A stretch of DNA of 64,000 bases from Geminicoccus harenae (GCF_019800005.1 NZ_JABGCL010000002.1:62001-126000), one strand, 5' to 3'; shown: positions 32,728 to 42,350, counted from the first letter of the stretch. Numbers and translations: made by a program. Notes: generated by a model from the sequence alone, not told the origin.

Positions 32728-34779
32728 TCAGCGCCGCCCCTCGCGCCACCAGGCGAACACGGTGGTGCCCAGCAGCAGGGCCAGGGCCAGCCAGGCCGGC
32801 ATCAGCGGCACCAGCTCGGTGCGCGACACCCGGTAGGCACCGTGGTCGATCAGGCCCATCCAGCCGCGCCCGGCGGTCTGGCGGTCCACGCCCACCCGGC
32901 GGATGTCCGGGACCGGTTGCTCCGCCAGCCAGGTGAAGGTGCCGCCCGTGGCCTGGACCACCGGGCGCAGCGGCAGGTCGGTGGCCGTGACCGCCTCGCC
33001 CTCGATCCGAGCCACCGGCAAAGGCGAGGCGAAGGCGACGTGCTGGCCGTCCTCGATCCGCCACAGCCCGCCCTCGTCGGCGGCGATCTCGGCGCGGGCG
33101 ACGCCGTTCTCGTCGGGCACCAGGGTCAGCCGCTGCACGCCGCCGGAGGGCGAGGTCACCGTGACGTCGTGGGGCAGGCTTTCCAGCGAGTGGCGCTCGA
33201 TCGTCAGGCGCCGGTCGGCGCCCTGTGCAGTCAGCTCCTCCTCCTCCAGCTCGGGCTCCTTCATCAGCCAGTGGACGAGGCGGCGCAGGAGCAGGCTCTG
33301 CGGCCCGCCGCCCTCGAAGCCGCGCGCCCACAGCCAGGCATGGTCGGACAGGAGCTGGGCGACCCGGCCCTCGCCCTGGCGCTTGAGCAGGAGCAAAGGC
33401 TGCTCGGCGACACCGGCCATCACCACGCTGGCATCGGCCGGGTCGACCTCCACCTGGCGGAACCAGCGGCCCCAGCGCCGGCCATCCGCGTCCAGGCCGC
33501 GGGTGACCGGGTGGCGCCGGCCGAGCTCGGTGATGGCGGGCGTGAACGGCAGCTCGCTCACCTGACCGGTGGGGGCACCCGGCAGGACGCGGGCCAGTGG
33601 GGTGCGGAACAGGGACGAGCTGGTGGCGAATTCCGGCCCGGCGGCTTCCAGCAGTGCGCCGCCGCGCTCCACCCAGGAGGCGACGTTGTCCAGGTAGATC
33701 GCCGGCAGCAGGCCGCGGCGGGCGTAGCGGTCGAAGATCACCAGGTCGAACTGGTCGAGCTTCTCCTCGAACAGCTCGCGGGACGGGAAGGCGATCAGCG
33801 CCAGCTCGCGGATCGGCGTGCCGTCCTGCTTTTCCGGCGGGCGCAGGATGGTGAAGTGGACCAGATCGACCGCCGCATCCGCCTTGAGCAGGTTCCGCCA
33901 GACCCGGAGGCCCGGATAGGGCTGGCCCGAGACCAGCAGCACGCGCAGCCGGTCGCGCACCCCGTTCACGAACACGACCTGCCGGTCGTTCTGTGCGGTG
34001 AGCTGGCCCTCCAGCGGGTCGACCTCCAGCTCGATCGCCGCCTCGCCGCCGCGCTCCAGGCGGAACGGGAGGTCGGTGCTCTGGCCCGGCACCAGATTGG
34101 CCCGGCCGACCAGCTGCCCGTCGATCGACAGGCGCACCGGCACGGGCGCACTGCCCTGGCCCGGCTCGTCCTCCACCCGGACCGTCACGGTCTGCGGCTC
34201 ACCGACCATCGCATAGGTCGGCGCCCGCTCGACCACGAGCCGCCGGTCGACCTCGTCCTGCCGCCCGGTCAGCAGGACATGCAAGGGTGCCTCCAGGCCG
34301 AGGCTAGCCGGGTCCTCCGGCGCGTCATGCACCCTGCCGTCCGTGACCACGACCACGCCGGCCAGCCGGCTGCGGTCGATCTCGCCCAGCGAGCGCCCGA
34401 GCCGGTCGAAGAGCGCGGTACCGCGATCCCGATCGGCCTCCAGCGTGACCTCGCGCAGGTCCAGGTCGGGCACCGCAGCCAGGCGCTCGCGCAGCTCGGC
34501 GACGGCCTGGTCGGTGCGGGCGGGACGCTCGCCGATCTCCTGGCTGGGGGTGCGGTCGGTGACCAGCAGCAGCTCGTCGGACAGGCGCTCGCGCTGCTCG
34601 GCCAGGATGGACGGGCCGGCCAGTGCCAGGAGGATCACCGCGAGTGCGAGCGCCCGCCAGCCGATCCCCGACGAGCGGCGCCAGATGCCCAGGCCCAGCA
34701 GGACCAGGCCCAGCAGCGCGCCGACGGCGATCGTCCACCAAGGCAGGAGCGGGTGAAAGACGAGGTCGATGCCGGTCAT
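32728..34779 (-). CDS. large membrane-anchored protein of the moxR operon
   Basis: This 683-residue protein has two N-terminal transmembrane helices (about 13-33 and 42-60), a VWA-like segment (DELLLVTDRTPSQEIG, then GVVVVTDGRV), a beta-sandwich region, a glutamine-amidotransferase-like fold (LRVLLVSGQPYPGLRVWRN, FDLVIFDRY) and one C-terminal helix (LALALLLGTTVFAWW). The catalytic Cys of true amidotransferases is not seen. Homologues are typical of the alphaproteobacterial moxR-DUF58-DUF4159 cluster, whose exact role is undetermined but linked to envelope or stress functions. Its ATG overlaps the stop of the preceding gene (ATGA). Confidence 0.8.
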   Translation of the reverse strand: MTGIDLVFHPLLPWWTIAVGALLGLVLLGLGIWRRSSGIGWRALALAVILLALAGPSILAEQRERLSDELLLVTDRTPSQEIGERPARTDQAVAELRERLAAVPDLDLREVTLEADRDRGTALFDRLGRSLGEIDRSRLAGVVVVTDGRVHDAPEDPASLGLEAPLHVLLTGRQDEVDRRLVVERAPTYAMVGEPQTVTVRVEDEPGQGSAPVPVRLSIDGQLVGRANLVPGQSTDLPFRLERGGEAAIELEVDPLEGQLTAQNDRQVVFVNGVRDRLRVLLVSGQPYPGLRVWRNLLKADAAVDLVHFTILRPPEKQDGTPIRELALIAFPSRELFEEKLDQFDLVIFDRYARRGLLPAIYLDNVASWVERGGALLEAAGPEFATSSSLFRTPLARVLPGAPTGQVSELPFTPAITELGRRHPVTRGLDADGRRWGRWFRQVEVDPADASVVMAGVAEQPLLLLKRQGEGRVAQLLSDHAWLWARGFEGGGPQSLLLRRLVHWLMKEPELEEEELTAQGADRRLTIERHSLESLPHDVTVTSPSGGVQRLTLVPDENGVARAEIAADEGGLWRIEDGQHVAFASPLPVARIEGEAVTATDLPLRPVVQATGGTFTWLAEQPVPDIRRVGVDRQTAGRGWMGLIDHGAYRVSRTELVPLMPAWLALALLLGTTVFAWWREGRR

Positions 34780-37526
34780 TGGCCGAGACGCTCCAGGAGG
34801 GCCGGGACATGGACCTGATCGGTCTTGTAGTTGCCGGTCAGCGCATACATCACGAGGTTGACCCCCACCCGACGCGCCATCTCGCGCTGCTCCTCGCCGC
34901 CGGGCGTCACCGGCAGGAGCGATGCCCCGAACCGGTCAACCGCCCAGGCACCGGCGAAGTCGGAGCCGGCCACGATCACCGTGGACACGCCGTCATTGAC
35001 CTGGCTGCGGGGCGTGTCGACCCAGACGGTGCGCGGCGCGAACCGGCCCGGGAAGTTCGGCATCAGGTAGAAGGACTTGCTGAGCGCGTGGTCGCCGTCG
35101 ACCGGGGCCAGCGGCGGCAGGTCCAGACCATGGAACAGCTCCGCCAGCCGCTCCGCCCCCGGCCCCGTCTCGTCCGCCATGGTCCTGGCTGCATCCCCTG
35201 TGTCGAACAGGATCATGCCGCCATGGCGCAGATAGTCGCCGACCTTGGCGATCGCCGCCTCGGACAGGTCGGGATGCTCGGGTGGCACGGGCCAGTAGAG
35301 CAGCGGGTAGAGGGCCAGGTCGTCGGCCTCGACATCCACCGGCAGGGGCTCCTCCGGCTCCACCGAGGTGCGGTCGCGCAGCACCAGCGACAGGCCCTCC
35401 AGGCCAGCCGCAGAGATCTCGTCGACCTTCTGGATGCCGGTCCGGACCCAGGCCAGCCGGGTGCTCTCGGTGGCTTCCAGTGCCCGGACCTCCGCCTGAG
35501 CCATGGCGGGCCCGCCATGGCCCAGCAGCACCAGGGCGGCCAGCGCGGCGGTGGCGGCCGGGCGCAGGCGTCCCGGCAGGGGCAGGTGGCCGCGCAGCAC
35601 CATGGTGATGACCAGATCGACCAGTGCCAGCAGGAAGGCCGCCGCCAGCAGCCAGGGGCCGAGTTCGGTCTCGCTGCTGGGGCCGACCCGCACCTCCGGC
35701 AGGGCCAGCACGGTACCGTCCACCGGCTCCAGGGCCGGTAGGTTCTGGCTGACGTCCAGCGCCCGGCGGGGGATCTCGTCGTCGCCGGCCTGCAGCTCGA
35801 CCGGCGCCCAGAAGCCCGGCGGGGTGGCGGCCGAGGCGCGGGCCGCCGCGAGGGCCGCCCCGTCCAGCGTCTCCACGCCCAGAGGCGGGGCCGCCAGCAT
35901 GCCGGCGCCGGACAGCACGGCCAGCGGCCTGAAGCTGCCGCTCGCCTGGGTCTCGTCGCCGCGGCCAAGGGCCGTCAGCCGGCGCAGCATGTCGACGAAC
36001 AGGCCGGACAGCGGCAGGTCGGTCCAGGCCGGGTCGGCGGTGGTGTGGATCAGCACCAGCCAGCCATCGTCCTGGCGCCGCCCGGTCACGAGCGGCGTGC
36101 CGTCGGTGAGCGCTGCCAGGATCGCGGCGGTCAGGTCCGGGCCGGGCCGCGCCAGCACCTGGCGGCGCACGGTGACATCGTCCGGCACAAGCAGCCCGGC
36201 GAACGGCCCGTCCGTGGGGAACGGTGCGAGCTGCAAGGGCTCGGTCCAGGTCAGGGCACCGCCCAGCTGGCGGTCGCCGAACCGCAGCGGTACGGGCACC
36301 AGCGGGTCCTCACCGGCCGCGAGCCGCGGGCCAGCGAAGCGGATCAGGACGCCGCCGCCGTCGATCCAGCTCCGCAGCGCTGCCCGGTCCTGGTCGGTGA
36401 GGGCCGCGGCATCGGGCAGGACCATCGCCGCGGGCTCCCCCTCGATCAGCTCCGCCACCGTGCCGCGCCGGACCTCGGCATAGGGGGACAGCGCCCGGTC
36501 GATGTACCAGGTCTCGGCCAGGAGCGGCTGGTCCGCCCCCTCGTCGGCGGGTGCCACGATCCCGACGCTGCGGCGCCGCCAGCGCTCGTCCACCAGCACC
36601 GTTTCGCCGGCACCGCGCCGCCCGTCGATCTCGAGGCGCTCCACCTGATTGCGCAGGTCGATCGGCAGGTCGAGGCTGCCCTGGACCTGGCGCTCGTCGG
36701 CCGCGATCGCGACGTCGGCATGGGCCAGCACCTCGCCGCGCCCGGCGAGCGCCAGGACCCGGAGCGGCTGCGCCTCCGGCCGGTTCGCGGCGCGCTCGAC
36801 GCTGAAGGCCAGGCCGGCGGCATCCGGATCGCCGTGGCGCAGCAGGAGCGGCGCATCGGCCGGGTCGGGCAGCACCAGGCGCACGGGTGCCAGGTCCCGC
36901 AGGCGGGCGGCCAAGCGCACGGCATCGGCCACCGCGTCCGGTCCGGCCGCGGTGCCGTCCGCGAACCACCATACCGCCGAGGGCGGCTCCGCCAGCCCGT
37001 CCAGGGCCTGGAGGGCGGCGGCCCGGTCGGCCGGCCAGCTCGCCGGACCGCGTCGCTCCAGCTCGGCCAGGGCGTCGGGTGCGGTCATCGCCATGGGCTC
37101 CACCCCCTGCTCGGTGCCGGCGGTGCGCAGCAGCACCACCGGGCGGCCCTCGCGCCGGGCTGCGGTCAGCACGCGCTCCACCGAGGCGCGGGTGACGCTC
37201 CAGCCGGGGGCGGCGGCAAAGCCGTCATCGACCACCAGCAGGAGCGGCCCGTCCCGGCCGGTATCGGGGATGGGCTGGAGGACCGGGCCGGCGACCGCGA
37301 GGATCAGCAGGGCGGCCAGCAGGGTGCGCAGGGCCAGGAGCCACCAGGGCATCCGTGCGGAGGTCTTCTCCTCCTCCTGGATGCCGAGCAGCAGCCGGAT
37401 CGGCGGGAACAGGCGGCGCTTCGGGCTGGGCGGGATCACCCGCAGGAGCAGCCAGATGGCCGGCAGGGCCAAGAGGGCGGCGAGCACCAGGGGCTGGGCG
37501 AAGGCGAGCGATCCGAGCCAGGGCAA
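34776..37526 (-). CDS. BatA-N/DUF4159 membrane protein
   Basis: This 916-residue protein starts with a BatA-type N-terminal domain: two transmembrane helices near 10-30 and 62-82 and the PPSPKRRLFPPIRLLLGI linker. A VWA-like region (LLLVVDDGFAAAPGW) and a long middle with a gatase-like fold follow. Further helices lie near 630-655 and 665-685. It ends in a DUF4159 domain (LYPLLYWPVPPEHPDL, HGGMILFDTG, NLVMYALTGNYK). No adhesion MIDAS motif is complete. It is the third gene of a four-gene operon and probably works with the MoxR ATPase in the membrane. Molecular activity is unknown. Confidence 0.85.
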   Translation of the reverse strand: MPWLGSLAFAQPLVLAALLALPAIWLLLRVIPPSPKRRLFPPIRLLLGIQEEEKTSARMPWWLLALRTLLAALLILAVAGPVLQPIPDTGRDGPLLLVVDDGFAAAPGWSVTRASVERVLTAARREGRPVVLLRTAGTEQGVEPMAMTAPDALAELERRGPASWPADRAAALQALDGLAEPPSAVWWFADGTAAGPDAVADAVRLAARLRDLAPVRLVLPDPADAPLLLRHGDPDAAGLAFSVERAANRPEAQPLRVLALAGRGEVLAHADVAIAADERQVQGSLDLPIDLRNQVERLEIDGRRGAGETVLVDERWRRRSVGIVAPADEGADQPLLAETWYIDRALSPYAEVRRGTVAELIEGEPAAMVLPDAAALTDQDRAALRSWIDGGGVLIRFAGPRLAAGEDPLVPVPLRFGDRQLGGALTWTEPLQLAPFPTDGPFAGLLVPDDVTVRRQVLARPGPDLTAAILAALTDGTPLVTGRRQDDGWLVLIHTTADPAWTDLPLSGLFVDMLRRLTALGRGDETQASGSFRPLAVLSGAGMLAAPPLGVETLDGAALAAARASAATPPGFWAPVELQAGDDEIPRRALDVSQNLPALEPVDGTVLALPEVRVGPSSETELGPWLLAAAFLLALVDLVITMVLRGHLPLPGRLRPAATAALAALVLLGHGGPAMAQAEVRALEATESTRLAWVRTGIQKVDEISAAGLEGLSLVLRDRTSVEPEEPLPVDVEADDLALYPLLYWPVPPEHPDLSEAAIAKVGDYLRHGGMILFDTGDAARTMADETGPGAERLAELFHGLDLPPLAPVDGDHALSKSFYLMPNFPGRFAPRTVWVDTPRSQVNDGVSTVIVAGSDFAGAWAVDRFGASLLPVTPGGEEQREMARRVGVNLVMYALTGNYKTDQVHVPALLERLGQ

Positions 37527-37529
37527 CGA

Positions 37530-38432
37530 TCAGGTACTCCCGGCAGTCGGCAGGGCCAGCGCCTGCCACAGGGCCACCAGTGCCACCGTCGCCGGCTGGT
37601 CGGTGCGGTGCAGGATGTGGATCCAGCCGAGCCGCCCGGCCGCCTCGGCGAGGCTCTGCCGATGCGCCTGCCACACGGTGCGGTAGCGCCGGCCGAGCTC
37701 GGCGGCGTTCTCCACCAGGCGCCGGCCGTCGCCCTCCATCCCCTCGACCACCATCCGGCCCTCGTAGGGGAAGGTCTCCTCGGCCGGGTCGACCACCTGG
37801 ACCAGCACGCCGCGCACGCCATGCGCCACGTGCGGCCGCAGCCAGTCGCGCAGGAGCTCCGGGGGATGGAGGAAGTCGCCGAACAGTACCGCCCGGGCAT
37901 GGGCGGGAATGCGGTCGGCCGGCAGGTGGGCGTCCTGGGCAAGCGGCTCGCTGGAGCCGAGTGCCCGCAGGATCCGGCTGGCGACGGTCTTGCCGACCAC
38001 CGCGCGCTCGTCATGCCCCAGCACGCCGACCCGCTCGCCGCCATCGACCAGCAGGTCGCCCAGCGCGATCATCAGCACGGCGGCGCGCTCCAGCTTGCGC
38101 GGCACGGCATGGCTGGAGCGGAAGGTCATGGACGGGCTGCGGTCGCACCACAGCCAGGCGGCCTGCGCCGCTTCCCATTCGCGCTCGCGCACGAACAGGC
38201 GGCTGCCGCGCGCCGACTGGCGCCAGTCGATCCGCTGCGCCGGGTCGCCCGGCTGATAGGGGCGGAACTGCCAGAAGGTCTCGCCCGGGCCGGCCCGGCG
38301 CCGGCCATGGACGCCCTGCACCACGCCCGCCGCGATCCGCCTGGCCTCGAGCTGGAGGGCCGGCAGGCGGGCGGCCAGGCCAGCCGCCTCGGCGCGCTGG
38401 GCGAGCGGGTCGCGCTGCGGCTCAGAGCGCAT
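37530..38432 (-). CDS. DUF58 domain protein
   Basis: This 300-residue protein carries the DUF58 signature (FRPYQPGDPAQRIDWRQSAR, then REREWEAAQAAWLWCDRSPSM), which is the start of a VWA-like fold with a DxSxS-type site. Later strands include GERVGVLGHDE and GVRGVLVQVVDP. DUF58 proteins are nearly always encoded next to MoxR ATPases and are thought to be their VWA-like partners. Its start overlaps the moxR 3' end by 11 bases, and the next gene begins 3 bases after its stop, showing tight coupling. Confidence 0.92.
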   Translation of the reverse strand: MRSEPQRDPLAQRAEAAGLAARLPALQLEARRIAAGVVQGVHGRRRAGPGETFWQFRPYQPGDPAQRIDWRQSARGSRLFVREREWEAAQAAWLWCDRSPSMTFRSSHAVPRKLERAAVLMIALGDLLVDGGERVGVLGHDERAVVGKTVASRILRALGSSEPLAQDAHLPADRIPAHARAVLFGDFLHPPELLRDWLRPHVAHGVRGVLVQVVDPAEETFPYEGRMVVEGMEGDGRRLVENAAELGRRYRTVWQAHRQSLAEAAGRLGWIHILHRTDQPATVALVALWQALALPTAGST

Positions 38433-39423
38433 GGGCGAGCAGGCGGCGGATCAGCTCGTCGGCGTCGATCCCTTCCGCGCGGGCGGCGAAGCTGGGGGCG
38501 ATCCGGTGGCGCATCACCGGCCCGGCAAGCGCCCGCACATCGTCCAGCGAGGGGGCGATCCGGCCGTCCAGCAGCGCCTTCGCCCGCACCGCCAGCGCCA
38601 GGGCCTGGCTGGCGCGCGGGCCGGCCCCCCAGGCCAGCAGCCGGTCGAGGTCGGGCAGGGCACCGCTGCCGGGCCGGGCCGCGCGCACCAGCTTCAGGAT
38701 CGCGTCCACCACCTGGTCGCCGATCGGCAGGCGGCGCACCAGGCGCTGCCACTGGTCGAGCAGGCGCGGGTCGGCGATGGCGGGTGCGGTCGCCTCGGTG
38801 CCGCCGGTGGTCACCAGCACCATGCGGCGCTCGGCAGCCTCGCTCGGATAGTCGACGTCGATCTGCAGGAGGAAGCGGTCGAGCTGCGCCTCGGGCAGGG
38901 GATAGGTGCCCTCCTGCTCGACCGGGTTCTGGGTCGCCAGCACGTGGAACGGGCGCGGCAGGTCGTGGTCCTCGCCGGCCACCGTCACCTTGCGCTCCTG
39001 CATGGCCTGCAGGAGGGCCGCCTGGGTGCGCGGGCTGGCGCGGTTGATCTCGTCGGCCATGAGCAGTTGCGCGAACACCGGCCCGCGAATGAAGCGGAAC
39101 GCGCGGCGCCCGTCCGCGGCCTCGTCCAGCACCTCCGAGCCCAGCACGTCGGACGGCATCAGGTCGGGGGTGAACTGGACCCGCTTCTGGCTGAGCCCCA
39201 GCACGACGCCCAGCGTCTCCACCAGCCGGGTCTTGGCGAGGCCAGGCACGCCTACGAGAAGGCCGTGCCCGCCGGCCAGGAGGGTGACGAGCGATTCCTC
39301 GACCACCCGCTCCTGGCCGTAGACCACCATGGCCACGGCGTCCTTGACCCTGGCCAAGCCGTCCACCGCCGCCTCGACGGCCTGAACCGCCACCTCTGTG
39401 CCCGGCTCGTTGGCAACGCTCAT
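38422..39423 (-). CDS. MoxR-family AAA+ ATPase
   Basis: This 333-residue chaperone-like ATPase has Walker A GVPGLAKT at 58-65, Walker B LLMADEIN at 120-127, the sensor motif VLATQNPVEQEGTYPLPEAQLDRF (only key part listed: NPVEQEG) and the C-terminal lid. MoxR proteins help mature or activate partner complexes through VWA proteins, here probably the DUF58 and BatA-like proteins encoded downstream. The ATG at 39423 is preceded by GGAGGGCGG. It is the first gene of the operon running to 32728. Confidence 0.94.
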   Translation of the reverse strand: MSVANEPGTEVAVQAVEAAVDGLARVKDAVAMVVYGQERVVEESLVTLLAGGHGLLVGVPGLAKTRLVETLGVVLGLSQKRVQFTPDLMPSDVLGSEVLDEAADGRRAFRFIRGPVFAQLLMADEINRASPRTQAALLQAMQERKVTVAGEDHDLPRPFHVLATQNPVEQEGTYPLPEAQLDRFLLQIDVDYPSEAAERRMVLVTTGGTEATAPAIADPRLLDQWQRLVRRLPIGDQVVDAILKLVRAARPGSGALPDLDRLLAWGAGPRASQALALAVRAKALLDGRIAPSLDDVRALAGPVMRHRIAPSFAARAEGIDADELIRRLLAHAL

Positions 39424-39595
39424 CCGCCCTCCATCGGCAAGATCGCGAAACGAAGGCCCGGCACCCGGAGCGGCCCGGCGGCGCGGGCAGCAGGACCGGT
39501 GCCGGCTGTACGGGGGCGGCCGGTCTTGCTCGACCACCTGCACCCAACACACATATGACCAGAGGATCGGCGTTTCCACCTCGACGCGCAACGCG

Positions 39596-39636
39596 GCAGG
39601 ATGGTTCGGCCGCAGGATGGTTCGGCCGCAGGGTGG
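39596..39636. repeat. short tandem repeat, 16-base unit
   Basis: GCAGGATGGTTCGGCC occurs twice in tandem (39596-39611, 39612-39627), followed by a partial third copy (GCAGGGTGG). It lies in the gap between the divergent moxR and DUF1285 genes. Confidence 0.8.
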
Positions 39637-39661
39637 GCAGGAGCAGGACGGGAGAGCGGAG

Positions 39662-40195
39662 TTGAGCGAGGGCGGGCCGGGAGGCGGCGGTGCCAGGCCG
39701 ATGATCGACTGCGGCGACCTCGAGCTGCGCATCGAGGCGGACGGGAGCTGGCATTATCGCGGCTCGCGGATCGACCGGCAGCCACTGGTCCGGCTGTTCG
39801 CCTCGGTGCTTAGGCGCGAGCCGGACGGCAGCTACTGGCTGGTGACGCCGGTCGAGCGCGGCCGGGTCGAGGTCGGCGACGCGCCGTTCCTGGCGGTCGA
39901 GGCGGAGGTGGCGGGCGAGGGGCAGGCGCGGCGGATCCGCCTGCGCACCAACCTGGACTACTGGGTCGAGCTCGGCCACGAGCACGGGCTGCGCAGCGGG
40001 CAGGGCCCCGATGGCGGGCCGCGCCTCTACGTGCAGATGGAGAACGGCCTGGAGGCGGCGCTGGCCCGGCCGGTCTGGTACCAGCTCCTGGAGCTGGCGA
40101 TCGAGGATAGCGGGCCGGACGAGCCGGTGGGCCTCTGGGCCGGCGGCCGCCGCCATGACCTGTCGGCGCTGGCGGTCGATGGAGGCGCGGCTTGA
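39662..40195 (+). CDS. DUF1285 family protein
   Basis: This 177-residue protein matches the DUF1285 family: CGDLELRIEADGSWHYRGSR, VRLFASVLRREPDGSYWLVTPVE and RTNLDYWVELG. The family forms a PH-like beta structure and has no known activity. The likely start is TTG 39662, with GGAG just upstream; ATG 39701 is an alternative that would remove 13 residues. The stop overlaps the start of the nudix gene (TTGA), so the genes are translationally coupled. This trio next to the moxR operon recurs in alphaproteobacteria. Confidence 0.85.
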   Translation: MSEGGPGGGGARPMIDCGDLELRIEADGSWHYRGSRIDRQPLVRLFASVLRREPDGSYWLVTPVERGRVEVGDAPFLAVEAEVAGEGQARRIRLRTNLDYWVELGHEHGLRSGQGPDGGPRLYVQMENGLEAALARPVWYQLLELAIEDSGPDEPVGLWAGGRRHDLSALAVDGGAA

Positions 40196-40836
40196 GCGAT
40201 GAGGACCTGGCGGCAGCCTGGCGTGACCCCGCGCTCCTGCGTGCCCGGCTGGATCGCGCACGGCCCGTGCCCAAGCGTTTGGCGGAGAGCCTGAACCGCG
40301 GCGACGAGGGGTTCGAGGAGCTGCGCCCGCCCGGGCTGCCGCGGCCGGCCGCCGTGCTGGTGGGGCTGGTCGAGCGGCCGGGCGGGCCGTTTCTCCTGCT
40401 CACCACCCGCACCGCCCATCTGCGCCACCATGCCGGTCAGGTGAGCTTCCCGGGCGGGCGGATGGAAGTGGCCGATCCCGACCCGGCCGCGACCGCGCTG
40501 CGCGAGGCCGAGGAGGAGATCGGCCTGCCGCCGGACGAGGTGGAGGTGCTGGGCGAGCTCGATCCCTACGACACGGTGACCGGGTTCCGGATCCACCCGG
40601 TGGTCGGCTGGATCCGGCCCAAGGCTGCATGGATCCCCGACCCGTTCGAGGTGGCCGACGTGTTCGAGATGCCGCTGGCGTTCGCGGTCGACCTCGCCAA
40701 CCACCGCCGCGAGCAGCGGATGCGCGACGGGCGGATGCGCACCTACTGGACGCTGCCCTGGAACGGCCGGCATGTCTGGGGGGCGACTGCGGGGATCATC
40801 GTGAACTTCGTGCAGCTCCTGCGCTGGCGGCCATGA
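40192..40836 (+). CDS. NUDIX hydrolase, CoA pyrophosphatase type
   Basis: This 214-residue enzyme contains the Nudix box GGRMEVADPDPAATALREAEEEIG split over residues about 79-102, with key REAEEE. The preceding LLTTRTAHLRHHAGQVSFPGG is the extra motif of NudL-like CoA diphosphatases, so hydrolysis of CoA or related nucleotides is expected. The start is a TTG overlapping the previous stop by 3 bases of a TTGA junction. The cca gene follows through an ATGA overlap. Confidence 0.88.
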   Translation: MSDEDLAAAWRDPALLRARLDRARPVPKRLAESLNRGDEGFEELRPPGLPRPAAVLVGLVERPGGPFLLLTTRTAHLRHHAGQVSFPGGRMEVADPDPAATALREAEEEIGLPPDEVEVLGELDPYDTVTGFRIHPVVGWIRPKAAWIPDPFEVADVFEMPLAFAVDLANHRREQRMRDGRMRTYWTLPWNGRHVWGATAGIIVNFVQLLRWRP

Positions 40837-42095
40837 GCGGCTGGCCCGAGCGGCTCGACGCTCCCTGGCTCCGCTGGACGAGCACTCGCCGCGTGGTGGC
40901 GGCGCTGACCGAGGGTGGCGGCCAGTGCTGGTTCGTGGGCGGCTGCGTCCGCGACAGCCTGCTGGCGCCGGGCCGGGACGATGCCGCGCTCGACATCGAC
41001 CTGACCACCGACCTCCTGCCCGAGCAGGTCGCGGCCCAGGCGGCGGCGGCCGGGCTCAAGCCCGTCCCGACCGGCATCGAGCACGGCACGGTGACGGTGG
41101 TGGCGCAGGGCCGCCCGTTCGAGGTGACGACGCTGCGCCGCGACGTCGCCACCGATGGGCGTCATGCGACCGTGGCGTTCGGCGGCAGTCTCGCCGAGGA
41201 CGCGGCCCGCCGCGACTTCACGATCAACGCCCTCTACGCCCGCCCGGACGGGGAGCTGGTCGACCCGCTGGGCGGGCTCGCCGACCTGCAGGCCAGGCGC
41301 GTGCGCTTCGTGGGCGACCCGGAGCGGCGGATCCTGGAGGACCATCTGCGCATCCTGCGCTTCTTCCGCTTCTACAGCCGGTTCGGCGGCGACAGGCCCG
41401 ATCCTGCAGGTCTCGCGGCCTGCATCCGCCACGCCGCACTCCTCCGGAGCCTGAGCGCCGAGCGGGTCGCCAAGGAACTGCTGAAGCTGCTGGCTGCCCC
41501 GAACGTCCTGGCCAGCCTCCGGGCGATGGCGGAGGGCGGGATCCTGGCGGCGCTGGGCATGGAGGATGCTGAGCCGGGCCGGCTGGCGCCGCTCCTGCGC
41601 CTCGCACCTGACGCTGACCCGCTCCTGCGGCTGGCAGCCCTGTTCCACCGACCCGCGCCGGAGCCGGGCCGGGGCGAGCGGCTGGCCCTGCGTCTGCGCC
41701 TGTCGGCTGCCGAATCCCGGCGCCTCGAAGCGGCGCTGGGCGAGGCGGCGCCGCCGCTGGACGAGGTACCGGAGGAACTGGAACGCCGCTGGTACCGCGA
41801 GGGCGGCACTGCCGGCTGGCGGGACCGGTTCCTGCTGGCCGCCTCGGCACGGGGGCTGGGCCCGGAGGCGGTGGCGGCACCCCTGGCGCTCGCCCACGAC
41901 TGGACCCGGCCGGAGTTCCCGATCGGCGGGCGCGATGCGCTGGCGCTCGGGATGCGGCCCGGCCCAAAAGTCGGCACGCTCCTGCGTGAGGTCGAGGCCT
42001 GGTGGCTCGGCCGAGGCATGCGGCCGGACCGGAACGCATGTCTTGCCGAGCTCACGGCGCGTTACCGGCTTGACGAACCTCCGCCAGCCCCCTAA
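40833..42095 (+). CDS. cca: CCA tRNA nucleotidyltransferase
   Basis: This 420-residue class II nucleotidyltransferase adds or repairs the 3' CCA of tRNAs. It has the nucleotide-binding head (CWFVGGCVRDSLL, then DIDLTTDLLPEQV), the metal-binding RRDFTINALYA motif and the neck sequence DHLRILRFFRFYSRFG. The poly(A)/CCA C-terminal domain follows. The ATG overlaps the nudix stop (ATGA). A tRNA-Gln gene begins 20 bases after its end; because that tRNA already encodes CCA, the enzyme's role there would be repair. Confidence 0.94.
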   Translation: MSGWPERLDAPWLRWTSTRRVVAALTEGGGQCWFVGGCVRDSLLAPGRDDAALDIDLTTDLLPEQVAAQAAAAGLKPVPTGIEHGTVTVVAQGRPFEVTTLRRDVATDGRHATVAFGGSLAEDAARRDFTINALYARPDGELVDPLGGLADLQARRVRFVGDPERRILEDHLRILRFFRFYSRFGGDRPDPAGLAACIRHAALLRSLSAERVAKELLKLLAAPNVLASLRAMAEGGILAALGMEDAEPGRLAPLLRLAPDADPLLRLAALFHRPAPEPGRGERLALRLRLSAAESRRLEAALGEAAPPLDEVPEELERRWYREGGTAGWRDRFLLAASARGLGPEAVAAPLALAHDWTRPEFPIGGRDALALGMRPGPKVGTLLREVEAWWLGRGMRPDRNACLAELTARYRLDEPPPAP

Positions 42096-42115
42096 TCACC
42101 CGCTCGCACGGCCGT

Positions 42116-42189
42116 TGGGGGATAGTTCAACGGTAGAACGACCGGCTCTGACCCGGTTAATCCTGGTTCGAATCCAGGTCCCCCAGCCA
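42116..42189 (+). tRNA. tRNA-Gln (anticodon CUG)
   Basis: A complete 74-base cloverleaf can be folded. The acceptor is TGGGGGA / TCCCCCA, the D stem GTTC / GAAC, and the anticodon stem ACCGG / CCGGT with loop CTCTGAC (anticodon CTG). The T arm is CCTGG-TTCGAAT-CCAGG, discriminator G, and CCA is encoded at 42187-42189. Confidence 0.97.
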
Positions 42190-42302
42190 ACGCTACGAGC
42201 CAGTCAGTTCCCCAAGATTGCCGGTCGACCGTCACCTGCCAGGATGCTGGCGGGCACTAATCATTTGGGCTGGTTTCGTTCACGGCTGCCGAAGTGCCGG
42301 CT

Positions 42303-42337
42303 CCGGTGCGGTCGCGGCATTGCCGCGACCGCACCGG
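42303..42337 (-). terminator. strong hairpin terminator candidate
   Basis: A perfect 16-base stem (42303-42318 with 42322-42337) with loop ATT lies 13 bases past the stop of the binding-protein gene on the minus strand. There is no T-run, but stability and position point to transcription termination of the 44.5-42.35 kb operon. Confidence 0.7.
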
Positions 42338-42350
42338 CGAGGCTGCCGGC

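Noticed and set aside
36045..39047. A 1000-codon plus-strand frame opposite the moxR operon.
   Set aside because: It spans three clear minus-strand genes and turns into Arg/Pro/Ala-rich sequence with no recognisable domain.
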